From positions 1 through 64,000 of the forward strand of contig AP026074.1 in assembly GCA_024349765.1 (NCBI GenBank): a stretch of 64,000 bases of DNA, read 5' to 3'. Below are positions 19,072-27,833 of this stretch, piece by piece (within the stretch, counting starts at the first letter, position 1; every line of letters begins with the position of its first letter). This stretch comes from Streptomyces nigrescens (lineage in GTDB: Bacteria; Actinomycetota; Actinomycetes; Streptomycetales; Streptomycetaceae). The notes beneath the pieces were generated by a model that was not told where the DNA came from, searched no databases, and saw only the letters and a program-made list of their open reading frames with translations. The translations under genes were made by a program, and so were the position numbers.

Positions 19072-19500
19072 GATTCTCTCCCTTTCGCTGCGAATCCTCT
19101 CCGTCGGAGAAGGTGGTGGCGCATAAATCAGCGTCAGGCAGTTATTCACTGTGGAAACCAGTTCTGCTCTCATGGAACGCCGGATGGGTATGAACCGCCA
19201 GTCGGCCTTGCCGGGGCGCAGCCAGGGATTTGGGTGCCGTCCGTGGGGATGGTTGAACGGCGGTCCCCGAATATGCGCGGACGGTCAGCCATGGCTGGCG
19301 TCCGCCGCGGACCGTCCGCGTACGGCGCAGCTCCGGTGCGCGACGTCGGCCTACCCCACCGCAGGGCCGCACAGGGCTGCTGGGCAGGCGTCCAAGGCGC
19401 CCCACCCCGTCCAGCGAGCGACCGCCCCCCGCCCCGATGACCGGGCCCTGAGATAGTGATCGCTATTGACATAGTGAACACTATCTGTAGTGTGGAAAGC
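19072..19500. other. Intergenic region with a long inverted repeat
   Basis: No gene is visible. CGCGGACGGTC at 19276-19286 and its exact complement GACCGTCCGCG at 19310-19320 flank a 23-base spacer that itself contains AGCCATGGCT. It lies between divergent promoters, so it is not an ordinary terminator. The TetR operators and promoter occupy 19453-19493. Confidence 0.55.
19453..19484 (+). promoter_or_regulatory. Twin TetR operators over a -35 box
   Basis: ATAGTGAACACTAT at 19471-19484 is a perfect 14-bp palindrome. ATAGTGATCGCTAT at 19453-19466 is the same site with one change. Centres are 18 bp apart. TTGACA at 19466-19471 and TAGTGT at 19488-19493 make a plausible promoter embedded in the sites, so binding would block it. 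The predicted start of transcription falls on the ATG at 19501. Confidence 0.75.
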
Positions 19501-20301
19501 ATGAGCGCGGATGCCGATCACACCCCGAAGCGCCGGCCGACCAGGGCGGAGGCCAAGGCCCGCACCAGACGGCTGCTGCTCGACGCCGCGGCGCGCACGT
19601 ACGCGCGCAAGGGGTTCGCCGGTGCCTCCGTGGAGGAGATCGCCGAGGCGGCGGGATTCTCCATCGGCGCGGTCTACTCGAACTTCGGCAGCAAGGACCG
19701 GCTGTTCGTGGAGCTGCTCAAGGAACGCGCGAGCGAGCAGGTGTCCCGGGCGACCGAGATCGTGGCCCACGCGCAGACCGGCGACGACCCGGTCCCGGCA
19801 CTCGGCCGGCTGCTGGCGAACGCCGCCGACAAGGACCCGGACTTCGCTCCCCTCCAGGCCGAGTTCTGGCTCTACGCGGTGCGCAACCCCCCGCTGCTGG
19901 AAACGCTGGCGGAGGAGCTGCGCGGGCCCCGGGCCGAGCTGTCGAGCCTCATGGGCAAAGCGCTGGAGCACATCGGGGCGCAGCCGACCGTGTCCGCCGA
20001 TGCGGTCGCCACCATCGCGATGGCGCTCTTCCAGGGGCTGCTGCGCCAGCGCCGGATCGACCCGGCCAGCGTGCCGGACGAGCTGCTGGGCCAGGCGATG
20101 CGGTGGCTGTTCGCCGGCATCGCGGCCAACGGCACCGCGGCCGGTACCCCGCTACCGGGGGCTGCCGCTGCCGATGCCCGGATTGCCGCGGCCACCGCGC
20201 CCGGAACCCAGGCCCCGGAGGCCACCGCACCCGCAATCCCGGCTCAACCCCCCGAGCCGACACCCCCCAACTCGCCCGAGCACGACGAGGAGATCCGATG
20301 A
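19501..20301 (+). CDS. TetR-family repressor
   Basis: A 266-residue repressor. The N-terminal helix-turn-helix is VEEIAEAAGFSIGAVYSNFGSKDRLFVELL (~40-70). A variable ligand domain runs to ~210 and is followed by an unusual Pro/Ala/Thr-rich tail of about 55 residues, probably disordered. ATG 19501 is chosen because it precedes the basic N-terminal arm and sits at the predicted transcription start; there is only a weak GGAAAG. The stop overlaps the P450 ATG by four bases, so it probably represses itself and the P450. Confidence 0.9.
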   Translation: MSADADHTPKRRPTRAEAKARTRRLLLDAAARTYARKGFAGASVEEIAEAAGFSIGAVYSNFGSKDRLFVELLKERASEQVSRATEIVAHAQTGDDPVPALGRLLANAADKDPDFAPLQAEFWLYAVRNPPLLETLAEELRGPRAELSSLMGKALEHIGAQPTVSADAVATIAMALFQGLLRQRRIDPASVPDELLGQAMRWLFAGIAANGTAAGTPLPGAAAADARIAAATAPGTQAPEATAPAIPAQPPEPTPPNSPEHDEEIR

Positions 20302-21536
20302 CCCACGTCGACGCCACGGCCGCACTGCCGTCGCTGCAGGACCTGCTCGACCCGCGCCATCAGGCCGACCCCTACCCGCTCTACTCCCGCTGGCGCACGC
20401 AGGCGCCGCTCGCGCGCCTCGACGAGCAGCTCTTGGTGCTCACCCGGTACGAGGACTGTGCCGCGGTCCTGCGCGACGGACGGTTCGGGCACGCCGACAC
20501 CGACGACCCCCGCTTCACCGGCCGGGCCCGCCCGGCGCTCGAAGTGCTGGTCGATGAGGACGGCCGCCCCGTGCGCGGCTTCCTGGGCCTCAATCCGCCC
20601 AGTCACACCCGGCTGCGCTCCCTGGTCTCCCAGGCGTTCACCCGGCGCCGCGTGGAGCTGCTGGCACCGCGGATCGAGGAGCTCACCACCGAGCTGTTCA
20701 CCGCCATGGAGCGCGCGCCCGGACCGGTCGACCTCATCGAGGGCCTGGCCACGCCCCTGCCCGTAGCGGTGATCAGCGAACTGCTCGGCGTGCCCGACGC
20801 CGACCGCCACCGGATGCTGATGTGGTCGCACGCGGTGGCGCGTGCTCTCGTCCCCGACTTCCTCCTCCCGCCCGGCGCCGCCGAACAAGAGGCGCAGGCC
20901 CGCCGGGAGTTCACCGACTACCTGCGCGAACTCGTCGTCGAGCGGCGTCGCGCACCGGGTGACGACCTGCTCTCGGCGCTGGTCGGCGTGCACGACGGCG
21001 GCGACACCCTCACCGAGAACGAACTGCTGGCCACCTGCACGCTGTTGCTGATCGCCGGTCACGAAACCACCGTCAACCTGATCGGCAACGGCACCCTCGC
21101 CCTGCTGCGCCACCCCGACCAACTGGAGCGGCTGCGCAGCGACCCGGACCTGACCGACAACGCGGTCGAGGAGCTGCTGCGCTACGACTCGCCGGTCCAG
21201 CTCACCGTCCGCTTCGCCCTGCAGGACGCCGAGGTCGCCGGGGTCCCGGTGCCGGCGGGCAGCACGCTGTTGCTGATGGTCGGCGCGGCCAACCGCGACC
21301 CCGCGGCGTACGAGCACCCCGAGCGGCTGGACATCGGACGCACGCCCGTACGGCACCTCGCGTTCGGCCAGGGCATCCACTTCTGCCTCGGTGCTCCGCT
21401 CGCCCGCCTCGAAACGCGGATCGCCCTGCGGATGCTGCTTCAGCGCGCCCCACAGGTCCGTCTGGCCGGCGAGCCCGAATGGAAGGACCACATCACCCTC
21501 CGCGGCCTGCGCCGTCTCCCGCTCTCACTCGGCTGA
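20298..21536 (+). CDS. Cytochrome P450
   Basis: A 412-residue soluble class I P450. Seen: I-helix AGHETTVNLIGNG (acid-alcohol pair), K-helix EELLRYDSP (ExxR), and heme loop FGQGIHFCLGAPLARLE with the ligand Cys. The length is normal for bacterial CYPs. It needs a ferredoxin and reductase, neither of which is nearby. ATGA overlap with the TetR gene means shared translation and probable induction by the P450's substrate. Substrate unknown; possibly catabolic or detoxifying. Confidence 0.93.
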   Translation: MTHVDATAALPSLQDLLDPRHQADPYPLYSRWRTQAPLARLDEQLLVLTRYEDCAAVLRDGRFGHADTDDPRFTGRARPALEVLVDEDGRPVRGFLGLNPPSHTRLRSLVSQAFTRRRVELLAPRIEELTTELFTAMERAPGPVDLIEGLATPLPVAVISELLGVPDADRHRMLMWSHAVARALVPDFLLPPGAAEQEAQARREFTDYLRELVVERRRAPGDDLLSALVGVHDGGDTLTENELLATCTLLLIAGHETTVNLIGNGTLALLRHPDQLERLRSDPDLTDNAVEELLRYDSPVQLTVRFALQDAEVAGVPVPAGSTLLLMVGAANRDPAAYEHPERLDIGRTPVRHLAFGQGIHFCLGAPLARLETRIALRMLLQRAPQVRLAGEPEWKDHITLRGLRRLPLSLG

Positions 21537-21665
21537 CGACCCCTCCCGGCGGCTGAGCAGGCGACCCGGCACCGTCCACGTCACCTGCACCCCCTGGGCC
21601 CCCACGCCACCCCACCCACCCCACCCACCGCTCGCTCCGCCGCCGCATCAGCCCCGGAGGCAGCC

Positions 21666-22175
21666 ATGCCCACTCCGACGCGCCACCCTCCGCCCGGCCC
21701 CCTCAGCAGCACTCCGGCACCCCGGCCCCCAGTCCCGGGCCCCGGGAGAAGGCACCTGGTCAAGCCCTACCTCGCCTACCTCGCCGCCGGGCTCGTCCTG
21801 GGCGTCACCTGGGCCCTGAACGAGGGCACGCCGCCGTGGGAGCACGCGGCGAAGCTGCTGGTCCTCCTGTTCGTCGCCGCCCCGCTGTTGCACCTGGCCC
21901 GCCGACGCCGTGCGGCCCGACGCGCGGATCACCGGGCCCTGCACCGCCAGGCGCCGCCCCACCAGCCCCACCTGTCCTTCGTCCGGCTGGCCGTCGCCAA
22001 AATCTCCTTGCTCGCCCTCGCGCTCGGCGCCGCCTGGTTGCTGGACGGCCGGTTCGACCACCCCGACCTCGCCGTCGCAGTCGGCCTGACCGCCGTCGTC
22101 AGCATCCTCGGTCCGCTCCTCCACCGCTTCCTGCTGGTACGCGCTCCGGACGCGAGCCCGGACGCCCGCCCATAG
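21666..22175 (+). CDS. Small integral membrane protein
   Basis: No named family recognised. It is 169 residues: a Pro-rich cytoplasmic N-terminus (~1-30), then four hydrophobic segments (~33-52, ~62-78, ~105-123, ~130-152) with an Arg/His-rich loop between the second and third. Start ATG 21666 follows GGAGGC. It stands alone after the P450. Confidence 0.65.
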   Translation: MPTPTRHPPPGPLSSTPAPRPPVPGPGRRHLVKPYLAYLAAGLVLGVTWALNEGTPPWEHAAKLLVLLFVAAPLLHLARRRRAARRADHRALHRQAPPHQPHLSFVRLAVAKISLLALALGAAWLLDGRFDHPDLAVAVGLTAVVSILGPLLHRFLLVRAPDASPDARP

Positions 22176-22380
22176 GGCAGGCCGTAGCCCAAGGCCCCGA
22201 CGCACCCATGCCTGGCCGGCCGTCGCAGACCGTCTTCGGCCCGGCTCCCTCGCTGCTCAATCCGGCCCGCTCGCTGCTCGATGCGGCGCTGTCGCGCGGC
22301 GACGGCGCCTGGCTCGACGTCAGCGGAACGGCTGGGCACCGGCGTCACCTCCATCGGCTGCCCCGGGCCACGACCACGAC

Positions 22381-22690
22381 CTACTCCTTGCCGCTTCCGT
22401 GTGCGGACCGGTCGGGTCGGATCGACCGGTAGCCGGGGTGTACTCCCGGGCTGAGCCCGTGCTGCTCGGCCATGCGCCGGAGCAGTGCGCTCAGCTGCCG
22501 GTGCTCCTCAGGGGAGAGCGCCTCGCGGACGTGCCGCTCGTGAGCCGCGCCCGCCTTGCCGAGCTCGGCCGGCAACCGTTCGCCCTGTTCGGTCAGGGGC
22601 AGTGCGTGCAAGCGCCGGTCGCTGGGGTTCTTGCGGCGTTCGATCAATCCGCGCTCCTCCAGTTCGTCGCCGGCGGCCGCATCACCCGGT
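22381..22690 (-). pseudogene. MarR-family regulator remnant
   Basis: The C-terminal part of a MarR regulator is clear: LEERGLIERRKNPSDRRLHALPLTEQG is the end of the recognition region and the wing. About 50 further residues of the dimerisation helices follow to a stop at 22381. The N-terminal half and most of the helix-turn-helix are missing; upstream bases to ~22760 do not continue the fold in any frame. It is a decayed fragment. Confidence 0.7.
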
Positions 22691-22874
22691 AGCCGCGAGG
22701 CTGGACCGCGCCGTGGCCAGGTCGTTCCGGGAGACCCGGCAGCCCACTAGGATGCCCGCGAATATCCATAAATGGCTCTATATCTGACGCCATCGGTCCG
22801 TGAGTGGCGGTGTTCGGCAGCGCTTCCATGGCCAGGCGCAGGCGAACAGGGCACCCGGAGGGAAAGGACGCTGG

Positions 22875-23939
22875 GTGAGCGTGCAACGGGTGGGCGTCGT
22901 CGTCCACGGGGGGCGTCCCGGCGCCGTGGCGGCCGCCGATGTGGTGCGACGGTGGTGTGAACGTCACGAGGTCGGCTGCGTCGCCATCGACGTGTGGGGC
23001 GAGGGCGAACAGCGGCGGGACGCGAGGGAGGAGGTCGACGCCGCCGGCAGCCCCGATCTGATCGTCACGCTCGGCGGAGACGGTACCTTCCTGCGCGGAG
23101 CCCGCCTGGCCGCACAGAACGACGCACTCGTCCTCGGCGTCGACCTGGGCACCCTCGGCTTTCTGACCGAGGTCCCGGCCGACGACGTCGAGTGCGCGCT
23201 GGACACCATCCACCGCGGCCACGTGGACGTCGAGACCCGCCTGATGCTGACCATGCGGGCGTCCTGTCCGCTGGAGCTCCCCGAGGGAATGGAGACGCTC
23301 CTGCGTTACGGGCGGGGCCCCGCGTTGCCGCCTCCGCCGGTCCGCCCCGAGTGTGCCGTCGCCCGGGACTGGGGGGTGGCCCTGAACGTGACGGCCCTCA
23401 ACGACATCGTCCTGGAGAAACTGGCACGCGACCGGCAGGTCGCCCTCGGCGTGTACCTCGCGGGCCGACTGCTCGCCTCCTACTCCGCCGACGCCGTCCT
23501 GGTCGCCACACCCACCGGCTCCACCGCCTACAGCTTCGCCGCCGGCGGCCCCGTCATCTCTCCGCGGGCCGAGGCGATCATCTTCACTCCCGTCGCTCCG
23601 CACATGACCTTCAACCGCTCGGTGGTGGCCGCCCCCGACGAGGCCGTCGCCCTCCGTGTCCTGCGACATTCCGGCCGCGCGGCGGTGAGCGTCGACGGCC
23701 AATTGCGCGGCGTGCTGGGACCGGGGGACTGGATCGGTGTCTACGCGGCTCCCCAGCGCCTGCGCGTCGTGCGGCTGGGACCCACCGACTTCTACGGCAG
23801 GCTGCGCGAGCGGATGCGCCTGACCGATGCCCCCGCGGCCGTCGACACCGACGTCACCCCCATGTGGCCGCACACCACCCCGGCCCCCGACGACCTCGCC
23901 CACCTGCGGCTTCCGCCACTGCCCGCGGACGTCGACTGA
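22875..23939 (+). CDS. nadK: NAD kinase
   Basis: A 354-residue ATP-NAD kinase making NADP from NAD. The catalytic motif TLGGDGTFLRGARL lies at ~66-80; the NAD-site region includes TPTGSTAYSFAAGGP. A Pro-rich insertion near 150-165 and a ~40-residue C-terminal extension make it longer than the usual ~300. GTG 22875 follows GGAAAGG. Streptomyces genomes often have a second, accessory NAD kinase; the isolated position and unusual inserts suggest this is such a paralog. Confidence 0.88.
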   Translation: MSVQRVGVVVHGGRPGAVAAADVVRRWCERHEVGCVAIDVWGEGEQRRDAREEVDAAGSPDLIVTLGGDGTFLRGARLAAQNDALVLGVDLGTLGFLTEVPADDVECALDTIHRGHVDVETRLMLTMRASCPLELPEGMETLLRYGRGPALPPPPVRPECAVARDWGVALNVTALNDIVLEKLARDRQVALGVYLAGRLLASYSADAVLVATPTGSTAYSFAAGGPVISPRAEAIIFTPVAPHMTFNRSVVAAPDEAVALRVLRHSGRAAVSVDGQLRGVLGPGDWIGVYAAPQRLRVVRLGPTDFYGRLRERMRLTDAPAAVDTDVTPMWPHTTPAPDDLAHLRLPPLPADVD

Positions 23940-24018
23940 TCTGTCCCACCCCGGCCCCGACGGCTCCGTGAATCCAGCCCGTCTGCCGCCGTCCGCCGCC
24001 GTCCGCCGCCGCCTGGCG

Positions 24019-25401
24019 TCAGCCGATGGCGCCTGGCGGCTCGGGCACGGTCAGGCCCGCGAGGAACCAGGCCTCGATGGTCTTGTTGACGGTCACCAGC
24101 GCCCGCCCGTCGGGGGTGAACGACACGATCTGGCGGTTCGGGTCCGCCCAGAGCGTCCGGGCGGTCGCGTCGAAGAGCACCGAGCCGTTGCCCGTCGGGA
24201 CGAAGGCGTACGGGCCGCGTTCGGTCCACACGGCGCGGGTGCCGAAACCGGCGAGGACCGAGTGCGTGCTGATCTTGACCGGGAACTCCGTCGGCCGGAT
24301 CAGCTCACCGACCGTGGGCGAGGGACCGAGACTCACCACCTGGGCGGCGGGTGCGGCGTCGTCGGCCGCAACACCCACCGCGAACACGGCGGTCCCGTCC
24401 GGGGACAGGGCGAGGGCGTGCACATGGCTGAGCCGGGTCGGAGCGGTGGCCAGCACGGTGCCGCCGTCGACCTCGCGGACCACCACACGGCCCTTCGGCG
24501 ACGTGTGCGCCAGCAGCCGGCCGCTGGTGTCCAGCGCGACGGGGCCGAACGCCTCCTCCTCGGCCGGAACGGTGAGCACGCTGCAGCCGGTCTCCGCCTC
24601 CAGGACGGCGACCCGGCCCGACTCGCAGGTGCCGGCGGCCACTCGGCAGCCGTCGCCGCTGAAGCCGATCCGGACGGGGTCGTCCATGCCGAGGCTCACC
24701 TCGTCCTCGTCCTCGTCATCGTCCTCGAAGTCGTCTTCGAAGTCGTCCTCGTCCTCGAAGTCGTCCTCCTCCCCGTCCTCCTCATCGTCGTCCCGGTCGG
24801 AGGACCCGGAGGACACCGGAAGGGTCCACAACTTCTCCCCGGCCTCGGCGGACCAGGCGTACAGGCGGCCTTCGACAGACGTCACCACGATCCGACCGTC
24901 CGGGCCGACCTGCATGTCGTGGGGCTCGTCGTGATAGTGGGCTCCGTTGAGGAACCAGGTCAGCCGGTCCTTCTCCACGGTGTCCCAGCGGACGATGTCG
25001 CCGCCGCTGTGGTGCCACTCGGCCGCCGCGCCCAACGCCACCCAGGACAGGCCGGAGGGCACCGCCACCGCGGTCGCTCCGTAAGGGAAGGACGCCTCGT
25101 CGAGCCCCGTCTCCTCTTCCGCTTCCTCTTCCTCCTCCTCGCCCCTCTCGTATTCACGCTCGGAGGCATCAAGGTGTCCGAGGTGGCGCACCCCGGCGAG
25201 GGAGTGGTACGGACGTACGTCGCCCGCCCTCCACTGGGCCCACCAGTCGTCCGGCATCGGGCGCTGCTGCGCGGGCCAGGCCAGCACCCGCGGCGCGACC
25301 GCGGCCAGTCCTTCATCGTCCAACTCCGCGAGGAGCAGGCAGACTTCACGCCAGACCTGCTTGGTCGGGCGCGCCTTCAGCAGTTCGTCAAGGGAGCTCA
25401 T
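24019..25401 (-). CDS. Beta-propeller (WD40/PQQ-like) protein with acidic tracts
   Basis: A 460-residue protein. The first ~75 residues are helical, then an EEEEEEEA tract (~88-97). Propeller blades follow (DMQVGPDGRIVVTSVEGRLYAWSAEAGEKLWTLP), interrupted at ~205-240 by about 35 residues that are nearly all Asp and Glu. More blades continue to the end (VHALALSPDGTAVFAVG, IVSFTPDGRALVTVN). There is no signal peptide, so it is cytoplasmic. The acidic loop could bind cations or basic proteins. It lies 28 bp after another propeller gene on the same strand. Function unknown. Confidence 0.7.
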   Translation of the reverse strand: MSSLDELLKARPTKQVWREVCLLLAELDDEGLAAVAPRVLAWPAQQRPMPDDWWAQWRAGDVRPYHSLAGVRHLGHLDASEREYERGEEEEEEAEEETGLDEASFPYGATAVAVPSGLSWVALGAAAEWHHSGGDIVRWDTVEKDRLTWFLNGAHYHDEPHDMQVGPDGRIVVTSVEGRLYAWSAEAGEKLWTLPVSSGSSDRDDDEEDGEEDDFEDEDDFEDDFEDDDEDEDEVSLGMDDPVRIGFSGDGCRVAAGTCESGRVAVLEAETGCSVLTVPAEEEAFGPVALDTSGRLLAHTSPKGRVVVREVDGGTVLATAPTRLSHVHALALSPDGTAVFAVGVAADDAAPAAQVVSLGPSPTVGELIRPTEFPVKISTHSVLAGFGTRAVWTERGPYAFVPTGNGSVLFDATARTLWADPNRQIVSFTPDGRALVTVNKTIEAWFLAGLTVPEPPGAIG

Positions 25402-25429
25402 CGCAACGGCGTCCTACGTGGTGCGGCGG

Positions 25430-26446
25430 TCAGGGGAGGGGGTGGGCGTGCACACCGTCGTCGGGTGACGCGATCACCAGGGTGCGGCCGTCGGGTGTGA
25501 GCGTGGCGGCGGTCCGCGGACCGGGGACGCCCACGGAGCGCACGGCGGAGCCGCCGGCGAGGTTCCAGACGGTGACGCGGGTCCGGTCCACGATCGGCAC
25601 GCGCGGTTCGGCGCCGCACCATACGGGCCGCAGGTTGATCCGGTCGACGCGTTGATCTGTCGGCAGAACCACCGGTTCCGGGACGTCGGCCGGGTGGTTC
25701 AGGTCGACGACCGTGGCCACCGTTTGCTCCGGGCGGACGCCCACCACCGCGAGCGCGGCACCGTCCGGACCGAATGCCAGGCCGTTCGCCCAGCGGATGC
25801 CGGTACGGTGCTCGGCGTGCGCGCCGCTGCCGATGTCCTGCACGACGACGGCCTCGTCCTCCCTCAAGAGCGAGCGGCGAGGACGGCAGAAGGCCAGGCG
25901 CGAGCCATCCGCGCTCAGGGCGACGGTTCCTTCGCCCACCACCCGGTCGTCATAGGCGAGGTCCTTGAAGGCCTCGTGGATGTCGTGGCGGACACACCGG
26001 GTCTGTGCGTCCCAGACGACGACGTTCTGGGTGAACGCGTTGGCGGTGGCGAACGACCCTCCACCGACCGCGACTTGGGCGAGAGGCAGGTCGAGCGATC
26101 CACCGCTGCCGAGCATGCCCAGCGGCCATCGCTCGCCGCGCCCGTCGAGCGCCCAGCGGTGGATGGAGTTGCCGCTGACCATGGCGGTCAGCGCCGACCC
26201 GTCGGGATCGAAGAGGAGATCGAGGACGTGTCGACGATCGGGGACGGCCAGGCGGGTCACGGCCCCCTCCGCCAGCACCAGCACCTCGGTGAGCTCGGGG
26301 AACCACGGCGCGGCCGTCGCGATCGCCGTCCGGCTCAGATCCGCGGTGACCGCGACCGCGGTGATCCGCTGGGGGACGGGCGAACGCGCGGGGAGAGGAC
26401 GCGGCGTCTCCAGATCTTCGGGCGCAAGAAGCCGTCGGACCGACAT
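25430..26446 (-). CDS. WD40-like beta-propeller protein
   Basis: A 338-residue cytoplasmic protein with repeated blade patterns (VLDLLFDPDGSALTAMVSGNSIHRWAL, TVALSADGSRLAFCRP, GLAFGPDGAALAVVGV, AATLTPDGRTLVIASPDDGVHAHPLP). It begins MSVRRLLAPEDLE after a GGAG. First gene of a pair with the acidic propeller protein downstream. No catalytic motif; probably a binding scaffold. Confidence 0.7.
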   Translation of the reverse strand: MSVRRLLAPEDLETPRPLPARSPVPQRITAVAVTADLSRTAIATAAPWFPELTEVLVLAEGAVTRLAVPDRRHVLDLLFDPDGSALTAMVSGNSIHRWALDGRGERWPLGMLGSGGSLDLPLAQVAVGGGSFATANAFTQNVVVWDAQTRCVRHDIHEAFKDLAYDDRVVGEGTVALSADGSRLAFCRPRRSLLREDEAVVVQDIGSGAHAEHRTGIRWANGLAFGPDGAALAVVGVRPEQTVATVVDLNHPADVPEPVVLPTDQRVDRINLRPVWCGAEPRVPIVDRTRVTVWNLAGGSAVRSVGVPGPRTAATLTPDGRTLVIASPDDGVHAHPLP

Positions 26447-26658
26447 GGCAACTCCGATCGGCCGTGTTGATCAACAAGTCGCCGAAATTATAAGGACCGT
26501 GACTGACAATCGCCGGCCGTCCCGGAATCCCACCGCGCGACGGACCGGCCCCCAACCCATGGGCGAAGAGGTGGGCGTCTTCTGGTCGTTGAGGGCTTCG
26601 AGTCTGTGATGTTGCTGCAGCTGCCGCGTTGTACCGATGTAAGCGCCCGCAGTTCTCC

Positions 26659-26969
26659 TCACGTTCCGAGGGCGTCCGTGCCCGCACCCGGCCGTCGCAC
26701 CATGGAGACGTCGATCGGGTCCTGAGCCGCGACGGTGAATCCGTGACGCTCGTACAGCTGCCGGGCAGCGCTGCCCTGCAGGACGTTCAGGCGGACGGGC
26801 ACGCCGTCGGCATCGATCCGGGCAAAGAGAAGGAATCCCGCAGCCGCTGCCGGACCCGATGTACGTCGAACCGTCCCAACCGCTCCAGGTCCGGGCGCAT
26901 CACCGTTGCCCGCAGCTCCGCGATCGGCTCGACGTCCGCCGGCCGGGCGGAACGCAGTGCCCACTCCAC
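26659..26969 (-). pseudogene. GNAT acetyltransferase with internal deletion
   Basis: The start VEWALRSARPADVEPIAELR and following helices match a GNAT N-terminus up to QRLRDSF (near 26830). In another frame the sequence jumps to the GNAT C-terminus (RIDADGVPVRLNVLQGSAARQLYERHGF ... VSMV). The middle, including the acetyl-CoA loop QxxGxG, is missing, about 50 residues. It is a broken gene. Confidence 0.75.
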
Positions 26970-27151
26970 CGGACGGCCCGACTCGTTCCCCGGCCCCAGC
27001 CGCCCCGTCTGGCGCGGCCGTATCGCGTCCGCCCTCGCACCCGTATCCATGGCCGGAGTATGCCCATGGCGCCCGCTGCCGCAGTCCGGGAGGGGGCGCC
27101 GTCCGGCGCGCGATATCGCCGGCGAGGCACTTCCTAATCATGCTAGGTTTT

Positions 27152-27170
27152 TTCCTAGGGCTCCTAGGAA
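27152..27170 (+). promoter_or_regulatory. Probable TetR operator
   Basis: TTCCTAGG and CCTAGGAA form perfect 8-bp arms around GCT. A half-related site, TTCCTAATCATGCTAGG, lies at 27131-27147. The palindrome is 75 bp upstream of the TetR gene, so autoregulation is likely. Confidence 0.65.
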
Positions 27171-27245
27171 GAGCTCGCCCGGAGCCCGGCGGCGGAAACC
27201 GACCGGGGTTCAAGTCCTGGGCCCGGAACAAAATGTGGAGGCTGC

Positions 27246-27833
27246 ATGGTGCGCGCGGGGCTCAATGCCGACAGGCTGACGCGGGCGGCCGCGGAGATGG
27301 CCGACGAGGTCGGGATGGACAAGGTCACGGTGTCCGCGCTCGCGCGGCACTTCGGTGTCAAGGACGCCAGCCTGTACTCGCACCTCAAGAACCGCCGTGA
27401 CCTGTGTGTCCGGGTGGCCCTGCTGGCGTCCGAGGAGATGATGGACCGGATCGCCGCGGCGGTGGCGGGCCGCTCCGGCAAGGCCGCGCTCGTCGCCTTC
27501 GCCAACGCCTACCGGAACTACGCGCTGGAACACCCCGGCCGTTACGCGGCGACCCAGATACAGCTCGATCCCGACGAGGTCGGTGACTCCACCGGACCGC
27601 GCCGCAGCGTCGAGCTCACCTACGGCATGCTGCGCGCCTACGACCTCACCGAGCCGGACCTGACCGACGCCGGCCGTCTGCTGCGCAGCACCTTCCACGG
27701 CTACATCCACCTGGAGTTGAGCGGGGGCTTCGGCCACCCGCGCGCCGTCCAGGAGTCCTGGTCCCGTTCCCTCGACGCACTGCACGTGCTCCTGGAGAAC
27801 TGGCCGACCCGATCTGAGGGGGAAGAAGAATGA
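27246..27833 (+). CDS. TetR-family regulator (WHG-type C-terminal domain)
   Basis: A 195-residue regulator. The helix-turn-helix is VTVSALARHFGVKDASLYSHLKNRRDLCVRV (~27-58). The C-terminal domain contains LLRSTFHGYIHLELSGGF, the pattern of TetR proteins with the WHG domain. Its ATGA overlaps the hydrolase start, so it probably controls that gene. Start ATG 27246 follows GGAGGC. Confidence 0.9.
   Translation: MVRAGLNADRLTRAAAEMADEVGMDKVTVSALARHFGVKDASLYSHLKNRRDLCVRVALLASEEMMDRIAAAVAGRSGKAALVAFANAYRNYALEHPGRYAATQIQLDPDEVGDSTGPRRSVELTYGMLRAYDLTEPDLTDAGRLLRSTFHGYIHLELSGGFGHPRAVQESWSRSLDALHVLLENWPTRSEGEEE

Noticed and set aside
27185-27245. tRNA-like sequence GGGGTTCAAGTCCTGGG
   Set aside because: It resembles a T-arm, but the stem has a mismatch and no acceptor, D or anticodon arm is present upstream. 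No attachment-site duplication was seen.
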